NCBI RefSeq assembly: GCF_027887165.1
Contig: NC_077232.1
Location: 1,781,662-1,845,661, forward strand
Direction of reading: 5' to 3'
Length of the DNA: 64,000 nucleotides
Source of the DNA: Monodelphis domestica
Taxonomy: Eukaryota > Chordata > Mammalia > Didelphimorphia > Didelphidae
The notes under the pieces were generated by a model. It worked only from the letters and a program-made list of their open reading frames with translations. It did no database searches and was not told the DNA's origin. Made by a program: the position numbers and the translations under genes. Below, piece after piece: positions 57,771 to 64,000 of the stretch; position 1 is the stretch's first letter; every line of letters starts with the position of its first letter.

Positions 57771-58254
57771 GAATTTCAGTATAGTCCTTTGTCTTTAGAA
57801 GGATCAAATTCATTCTTGGGGATTTGTCCTAATTCTCTGTTTTTGCTCAATCTCTCAACCAGGATTTCCTTGGGAAATATCAGATCACAGATATTGTTTT
57901 CATTTTTAGAGAGAACTATTCAGGCTAGCAATGCATAGTACTCAGGGCAAGGTTTTTATTTACCATGTTAAAAAAATAGAAGACAAAACCAATCTGTTGT
58001 TGAACCCGTGAATTATTGAGATATTTCTCTTTCATTTGCCAATGACTCTCCATAGACTCCAGAGACACATAGACTCTTTCAGACTCATATGCTACTGGAC
58101 ATTGAATGAGTCCAAGATAAAATTATGATAATATTTGTAACAATGACTGGCCTGTATAGGAGTCAGGTTGTGCATAAATTTAAATACATTATTTCATAGG
58201 ATTCTGTGAGGGTTAAATTAGGAGTTTTGACAAAAGAAGAGAGCAGCTTTTAAT

Positions 58255-58740
58255 AACTTCAGTTTTAATTTATTTAATTTTTTAAATTGATTAAGAAAAA
58301 TTTTCCCTGGTTACAAGATTCATATTCTTTCTCTCCCCTCCTCCCACCCTCCTCTCATAGCCAACACACAATTCCACTGGGTTTTACATGTGTCAGTGAT
58401 CAAGACCTATTTCCATATTATTGATATTTGCACTGGGGTGATCATTTAGAGTCTACATCCTTAATCCTATTCCCATCGAACCATGAGATCAAGGAAAAAA
58501 AATTTTTTTGTTCTGCATTTCTGCTTCCACAGTTCTTCCTCTGGATGTGGATAGAGTTCTTTCTTGTAGATCTCTCTGGATTGTCCTGGGTCATTGCATT
58601 CCTGCTAGTAGAGAAGTCAGTTACATTCGATTGTGCCACAATGTATCAGTCTCTGTGTATAATGTTCTACTGGTTCTGCTCCTCTCACTCTGCATCAGGT
58701 CCTGGAGTTTGTTGCAGTTCATATGTTTAAGAGCAGGAGG
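58255..58740 (-). mobile_element. L1 3' end fragment
   Basis: The reverse complement matches the 3'UTR and ORF2 end of the L1 at 50327: the T-rich left edge is the poly-A tail, followed by tacaagattcatattctttc and the G-rich block in reverse (ctcccctcctcccaccctcc, about 58333). It inserted beside the MIR end of duplication copy 2. Confidence 0.8.
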
Positions 58741-59384
58741 TTCTGAATGTTGAAAGGGAGTTTTGATTGACAGAAGTGAACCTTTGGAGTTGGGAGCAAA
58801 GGAGCCTGGGAAAGAATGAAGGAAACCTGGGAGACATCCCAGGAAGAGGAGGGACTTTTGGACTGAGATCTCAGGGTGAGGAGAGGAGTCTTGCCTTGCT
58901 TGAGATTGTCCAAGAGCTAGCCCAGAGATTACTAGCTGTGGAGCTTCCCAGAAAAGACTCCTTATTGCCTGACATCTCCATCAATATCAGAAGAGAGATT
59001 CAGGTCCCCTCTGGACCTGAGGGGCCTCAGACTCAACAACCTTTGAGTCAACCCCCCCCCTTCAAAGTCCTTCACCACTTGCCTTATTCCTGTCCTGATT
59101 TCCTCAGTACCCTAATTTAGGTTAAGACCTTGGGAAGGGAAGGAGAATTCCTGGTTTGACCTTTGGGTCTGCCAGGAAGAAGGACCTTGGGATTAGGGGA
59201 GCCCTCTCATCCTCTACCCAACCCCCACCCTTTGATACCTTGGATCATTAAAGCCTTACTTCCAATCCACAGTCAGATAAGAGGGAAAGACCTTGTTTCT
59301 GGGGAGCATAGAGGGAGCAGGCATGGAGTACCATTCTTTCCTTTATTTCTTCAATGAATATTTCTCTGGTGTAAGCAACATGCT
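58741..59384 (+). other. Unassigned, perhaps LTR-like
   Basis: Mixed sequence with ccttggatcattaaagcct near 59235. The open frame of 117 codons at 58767-59120 has no recognisable domain. Confidence 0.25.
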
Positions 59385-59595
59385 TTGTTTCACAACATGA
59401 CAGCCTATTAAATGGTGACATATGTATAACCTATGTAACATAAACTGCCTTCTTTGGGAGGGGGAATGGTAAAATGGAGAGAGAGAGAACACAGATTGCA
59501 CAAAGTCATAAAATAAATATTAAAAATTATATTGACATGTTCTGGAAAAAGTAAAAATTTAAAAGCTTGAAAAGTAAAATAAAATAAAAACAGAG
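59385..59595 (+). mobile_element. L1 3' terminus
   Basis: ctttgggagggggaatgg, 'cacaaagtcataaaata', 'attatattgacatgttctgg' and an (AAAAT)-type tail match the L1 3' end at 61600-61760. Diverged. Confidence 0.6.
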
Positions 59596-59867
59596 CCAGT
59601 TCAGTCTATTCAAATCAAAAAAGAAGACTGGTAAAATAGAATAAGACTTAGTTATGAATGACTTTAAATGCCAAACACTGGATTTTATATTTGATCTTAG
59701 AAGAACTAGAACAAGAGAGTAAAGTAAGTCAGCTATGATGAGAAATTTAATTAAGGAGCTTCTAATTTGAATTAGCTTGAGAAATTCCTTTATAATAGTT
59801 CTATGAGTTGCAACTGTGTGACATGTAGTAAGTAATAGACCCAGTTATTAGCTGAGTGAATATGTGT

Positions 59868-60588
59868 TGTAAGGGGTAAAATTAGGGGTTATTGACTGAA
59901 TATATTATACTAAAATACTCAAGTCAGTTTGGGATTTTTATGGTTGTTTAATTACAATAGAGGGAAGAAATTAAGAAGAAGAAGAGAGAGAAAAGGGTAT
60001 AAGATTTCTCTGGCTTAGCCTAAGCTAAGGGAAATTCAGAGAACTCAGCCACAAGGCCTCCTCAGAAGATTAAAATTAGCTCAGCTTTCAGCCACAAGGT
60101 CTACTCCGAGATGAGGGGCCTCCTAAGAGGATAGTGCTTTAGGAGGTAAAGGAAAGGAGGAATCAGCCTAACCACTCACCCAGATCACTCAGAGAAGACG
60201 CCTCACCTAACCCACGCTATAGAGCTTCTCCTAGTCTCCTCACTGGCAAGCAGCAAACTGCCAAACCACCAAGATGCCCAGCGCACTGCCATGAGCCACA
60301 CACCAGAGAGAGCCACATCTTTGTGAGAGAGGCTGGAGAGAGGAAGGGACATGAAATATATAGACCATTCTTTACATTACTTCCTGCATCTCACACATAC
60401 CAATGGTAGCTTAAGCTTGACTTAGGACAGCCCAGGGGGTCTGTCAGTTGTTTCTTATTTGTTACTTGCTAGCACATGTCTTTCATAGGCCATCCTCCTC
60501 AACACTTAGTCCTTAAGTAGGGGTGTTTACATTCCTGGTTGCTAGGATTTTAAAGACTAATCAGGGTGGAGAAAATCTAAAATTCACA
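59868..60588 (-). mobile_element. Solo LTR (family 1) with 4-bp target duplication
   Basis: The plus-strand edges are tgtaagggg at 59868 and aaaattcaca at 60588. The flanks are gtgt on the left (59864-59867) and gtgt on the right (60589-60592), the 4-bp duplication expected of gamma-like retroviruses. No internal sequence remains. Confidence 0.8.
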
Positions 60589-61590
60589 GTGTGTATAATA
60601 ATCATAAGAATAATCAGGTAGTGGTTATATACAGTATCCTGTGTGTTACTACCAGAAATAATAGTAATAGAAATGATACTAAAACTCTACGTAGTTTCCT
60701 TTTTACCCTGTTACATGCTCTCTGGATTGTAATATAAAGAAACTGCTCACCCAACCTTATGGTTTCTACTGAAACTCATGACTCTGAAAGGAGGGGCTGA
60801 GACTCCATCAAATATTATAACCACTTACTCTCTGGGGCCTGGGGAGGAAGGGGTGGGGAGGTCAAGACTTATTTGAATTATAACCGAGTTCTGATTGACT
60901 CAGAAGGGTGTTGCTGACCCTCCCATTTCATCGCTGCCTGTCGCTTATCATATAAATATCTAAAAGGTGGAGGCTCGGGGTCTCCGACCACACTGGATAT
61001 TCTGGGTATATTGTGACTGTATCCAGGACAATCAAGTCAATTTTGCTTAGAAGATCTTTGCCCAATCTTTTTCTTTCCTTTTCTTATAGCCGCATAGAGG
61101 GGAGATTCTTACCAGATAAAGAGAAGTCAGCAAGAAGGATGGAAACAGGTCAGGTGTCCTGTGCATCGCTGTGTAACCCCACAGGGAAGGATTTAACTTG
61201 TTCAAAACAAGTAAAACTTGGTGGGTTTTTATAGAATTCTTCTCTGAGTGTGACAGGATCCGGGATTGGAGAAGAGAAAAAGGAGCCTGAAATTGGTACT
61301 GGGGCTGACTCATACTAGAAGGAGAATAGGAACTCCTGAGAAATTGAAAGCTAATTGATATCCAGACTCCGACCTGGTCGGAAAGTGGCCATCATTTATT
61401 AGAGCAGGCCTTGTTCTGACAGAAGAACTTAGATTTTCTTTTATGCTTCTTTGGGGCTTCTTCATCTGACAGCTCTGAGTGTGCCTGCTAGGCATTCAAG
61501 GAGGAAGAGCATCTCTGGCAGGGTTTTCCAAGCCCTCTGCAGGGCTGCTCATCCACTGTTAGTGTTCACCTTTCAACCCAACTCTATCCT
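60589..61590. other. Unassigned, with a TATA-type motif near 60950
   Basis: cgcttatcatataaatatct at about 60943 is a possible TATA box, and ttctttccttttcttatag (61072-61090) is a possible acceptor. The 73-codon frame nearby has no recognisable domain, so no gene is called. Confidence 0.3.
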
Positions 61591-61594
61591 GTGA

Positions 61595-61762
61595 CTCCAA
61601 CTATCTGTAGCAAGTGTATTACATAGATCATAATATCTGCCATCTTGGGGAGGGGGAGGGGGAGGGGAAGAGAGGGAAAGGTTACAGGTCACAAAATGTC
61701 AGAAAATAATTCTTGAAAATTATATTGATATATAATGTGGGGAAAATGAAATAAAAAAAGGT
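61595..61762 (+). mobile_element. L1 3' terminus with G-rich tract
   Basis: gccatcttggggagggggag and following G-runs, then 'gttacaggtcacaaaatgtc', 'aaaattatattgatatataa' and an A-rich tail, match the 3' end of marsupial L1. Confidence 0.7.
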
Positions 61763-61899
61763 GTAGCATGCACAACCGCCTCTCCCTAGTAAATTGCCTG
61801 GCTATGTAGGCTAAAACCAGACTGAGAATAACCAAGAGGCCTCAATATCACTGGAGACTCGGGGGGCTGTCTACCCCAAACCTATGAAGACTTTCCCGG

Positions 61900-62195
61900 T
61901 GGAATGGCAGATGAGAATAATTTGTTTCCCCGACCATTCATGGCAGCTGAAGAAGGCACTTTGGAGTTCTTGGAGTCTGATCAGATATTGCCAATACCGA
62001 GGTCATCCACTGCATCCCAGGCGATCATTAGTTGTCCTAACTTCTCTCTTTCCATTAGACTTTGATGACTCTGGAAGAGAGAATGAATCTGAAGACTTTG
62101 GGCAACTCTACCTCACTTAGATCCAAGTAATGCTCTAGTCAAGACACCACCACACGGCGCCATCGGTACTCTTCAAAATGCAGTATTAACGGACA
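61900..62195 (+). mobile_element. Ancient marsupial repeat, SINE-like
   Basis: gactttgatgactctggaag, 'gactttgggcaactctacct', 'cacttagatccaagtaatgc' and 'cgccatcggtactcttc' resemble a very common marsupial dispersed repeat. I cannot name the family with confidence. Confidence 0.4.
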
Positions 62196-62249
62196 CGGTC
62201 GAGCACCCAGGGAGATGTGCCGAGGGGTTTTTTGTGTGTCAGGAGGATG

Positions 62250-62515
62250 ATACCCTAGCTTCTGGCTTGGGAAGAGGCAGCACTGAATCTTGTGTGTGAA
62301 ATCAGGAGGATTTAGAATTCAGGCTCAACCTAGATCCTTCCTAGCTTTGTGACCCCGGCAAGTCATTCCACTCTTCCTATTCTCCATTCTTTTACTCTTG
62401 AATGGAGAATAACATCAACTTATTCCCACATGAGCTCTTCTGAGGATTATGGAGAAAAAATATAGAAAACTCTATGTAAACCGAAAAGTCCTCCACAGAT
62501 ATCACCCATTGTTAT
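62250..62515 (+). mobile_element. MIR-family SINE
   Basis: ggatttagaattcaggctca, 'tagctttgtgaccccggcaa', 'tcattccactcttcctattc' and 'ctgaggattatggagaaaa' follow the MIR order. Confidence 0.65.
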
Positions 62516-62794
62516 TGATGTATTCACTCATTTTGAAATATGAGTGCTGAGTCTGAACAGAGGGAAAAGGGAGTCAGAGGACCACTCTGAACATGTTCCT
62601 TGGGATGGCCTCCTTAGAGAGGGCAGGAGGGAACAAAGGAATCCCTTTTTTAGGGATTCTATAAGGTTATATATGAATAGCATCAGATGCATTGTCCCTC
62701 CCTGAAAGGACATCACCCCCCTTACAGTTCTGGCAGCCAGGTCCTGGAAATGAGGATGAAAAAGAAGAATTTGCTTGGGGAGTAAGGTCTAGAG

Positions 62795-63271
62795 CAGGGG
62801 TCCCCAAACTATGGCCTGTGGGCCCCATTCGGCCCCCCGAGGCCATTTATCCGCCCCCCCTTCTTCTGGATGGGACACCTCTTTCATTGGTGGTCAGTGA
62901 AAGGATCACTGTGTGTGGTGGTGTCGCTCCCGTCCGGCACTATTTCCAGTGACATAATCCTTTGTGTGGTGCCTTGTTCTGAGAGTAACTGAACAAGAAC
63001 GAGGTGCCGCACAAAGGATTCTGTGGCTGCACAATGGAAGACGTCAGCATGGTGAGTGGTGTTCTGGGGGAGGGGATTCTGCACTGTGTGTACTGCTGCC
63101 CGGTATAGTGGTGGTGCTGATGGGCCTGTGCAAGGTGGGACAGGCCCATCCCCGCCAGCACTGCAGCCTCCGCTATCCCAGACAGTGGTATATAGATTTG
63201 TTCATAGTTGTTTTTTTTTTAAAATAATCCGGCCATCTAATGGTCTGAGGGACAGTGAACTGGTTCCCTTG
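62795..63271 (+). mobile_element. Non-autonomous hAT DNA transposon (MITE), 477 bp
   Basis: The left end caggggtccccaaac with 'ggcctgtgggccccattcgg' is a hAT (Charlie-like) terminus; the right end is gaactggttcccttg, an imperfect inverted copy. The flanks gtctagag (62787-62794) and ctctagag (63272-63279) are an 8-bp target duplication with one mismatch, as hAT elements make. No transposase is encoded; the short open frames inside are by-products. Confidence 0.8.
62956..63020. repeat. Hairpin inside the hAT element
   Basis: Arm 62956-62980 (aatcctttgtgtggtgcctt...) pairs with 62996-63020 (...gaggtgccgcacaaaggatt). About 21 of 25 positions match around a 15-base loop, and the mismatches are largely transitions. 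Confidence 0.75.
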
Positions 63272-63279
63272 CTCTAGAG

Positions 63280-63725
63280 CCTCATTGGTGACTGGACCAA
63301 ACACGGAAATCTCCAGTATATAGGTCCTCTCCCTGATCTGAAGAGAAGAAATGTCCTCTTCTCAAGCCCTTTGCCTGCCCTCTTCTGCTTTGTTTCAGAC
63401 TCTGTGCCCTTCCTTCTGCTTCTGAAAAAGAGTTTCCACGTCAACTGTGTTCCTCCTCCCATTCTAAGCACCTACTCGATTCTCTCCCTTCTGAGATCCC
63501 CTCCCCTCTCCTCTACCACAGAGATTCTTTGCATCTCAGCAGCAGTGCTGAAGTTTGACGTCCTCTCTTGCTTTCAGTTTTTCAGTTCTACATGACCTAT
63601 TTCTAGATTTAATAACCCCATTGTGATATTCAGATGTTATGTGACAAGTTGCCTTATTGTAGCACAAAACAGGGGTAGAGAGTTAATCACCTTTCTCACA
63701 CACAATGTTCCACATATACAAGTAT
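63280..63725. other. Unassigned sequence
   Basis: No gene or repeat family was recognised. Confidence 0.3.
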
Positions 63726-63729
63726 ATGA

Positions 63730-63850
63730 GATCTCTCTCTCCCCCTCCCCCCTCTTTCTTCCTCTGTCTACCCCTCCCCCTCTCCCCTTACCTCCCTCTC
63801 TCTTTCCCCCTTCATCTCTCCCTCCCTTCCCCCCTCCCTCTCTCTCCTAC
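63730..63850. repeat. CT-rich low-complexity tract
   Basis: Strongly pyrimidine-rich on the plus strand, with ccctccc and ctctct runs. It produces artificial proline/serine/leucine-rich open frames. Confidence 0.9.
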
Positions 63851-64000
63851 ATTCTATCACTCTGTTTCTCTTTCTCCATTCTGCACATTCCCCAGAAAAC
63901 CTCTCCAACTCATGAAGAGGTTTGAAGCCTGCCACTTACCATTGTTATGGGGAGAGCCGTCCTGATTCAAAGAATTTCCCACCTAAAGAATGACAAGCAC

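Larger units (their letters stand above)
49540..58210 (+). repeat. Segmental duplication, copy 2 (split by two large insertions)
   Basis: Matches copy 1 (25137-27220) in three collinear pieces: 49540-50200, 51985-52100 and 57775-58205. Between the first two lies an L1 (50327-51969, with target duplication); between the last two lies about 5.65 kb containing RTE copy 2, an LTR and a SINE. The third piece ends in MIR sequence like copy 1. Confidence 0.75.

Noticed and set aside
58767-59120. 117-codon plus-strand frame
   Set aside because: No recognisable motif; lies in unassigned sequence between L1 pieces.
62692-63277. Overlapping 70-90-codon frames within the hAT element
   Set aside because: The element is a non-coding MITE; none of the frames resembles transposase.
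63623-63965. Proline/serine-rich frames of 86 and 100 codons
   Set aside because: Product of the CT-rich low-complexity tract.
1-64000. CRISPR arrays, tRNA or rRNA genes, bacterial operons
   Set aside because: No regularly spaced repeats or RNA gene signatures; tRNA-like sequences are SINE heads.

Overview
The window looks like euchromatic, repeat-dense DNA from a marsupial. The evidence is the mix of repeats: tRNA-derived SINEs beginning 'gggggcagctgggtggctca', a marsupial-type L1 with G-rich 3' ends, two kinds of RTE LINE (one BovB-like), many gamma-like (ERV1) LTRs and a hAT element. Metatherian origin, opossum-like, is an inference from repeat content; the species cannot be settled by eye. 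No prokaryotic features, tRNA or rRNA genes, or CRISPR arrays were seen.

Only two host genes have convincing intact coding sequence. On the + strand at 7196-9072 is the terminal exon of a C2H2 zinc-finger gene with 20 complete fingers, probably a KRAB-ZNF. On the - strand at 39092-40057 is an intact 321-residue Mas-related G-protein-coupled receptor (MRGPR), with a good Kozak start and a splice acceptor 44 bases upstream. A 5'-truncated YWHAE (14-3-3 epsilon) retropseudogene lies at about 14365-14785 (-). Nothing suggests these genes act together.

Layout. 1-6.4 kb: broken ERV1 material in both orientations, with an LTR nested inside. 7-9 kb: the ZNF exon. 9.2-14.4 kb: ERV gag remains, an L1 5'UTR plus ORF1, LTR debris. 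14.4-19.7 kb: YWHAE retrocopy, L2, L1 and SINE pieces, LTRs. 19.7-25 kb: an orphan L1 5' end and a nearly full-length RTE-type LINE decayed by in-frame stops only. 25-31 kb: first copy of a segmental duplication carrying an LTR, then another LTR with a long GA tract. 31-36 kb: a partial ERV1 with an integrase end and a 3' LTR, then AT-rich DNA. 36-38 kb: a BovB-like RTE. 39-40 kb: the MRGPR. 40-49 kb: MIR/SINE nesting, LTRs and an L1 with a twin-priming inversion. 49.5-58.2 kb: the second copy of the duplication, split by an L1 and by a 5.6 kb stretch holding an inverted second RTE copy and an LTR. 58-64 kb: L1 3' ends, a solo LTR, MIR, a hAT MITE and CT-rich sequence.

I found no clear new biological system. 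The strongest observations are about genome dynamics: the duplication, the frame-preserving RTE decay with an inverted partner that carries a perfect 69-bp duplication, the twin-primed L1, the hAT hairpin, the two-finger periodicity of the ZNF, and the MRGPR, whose subfamily I cannot place.
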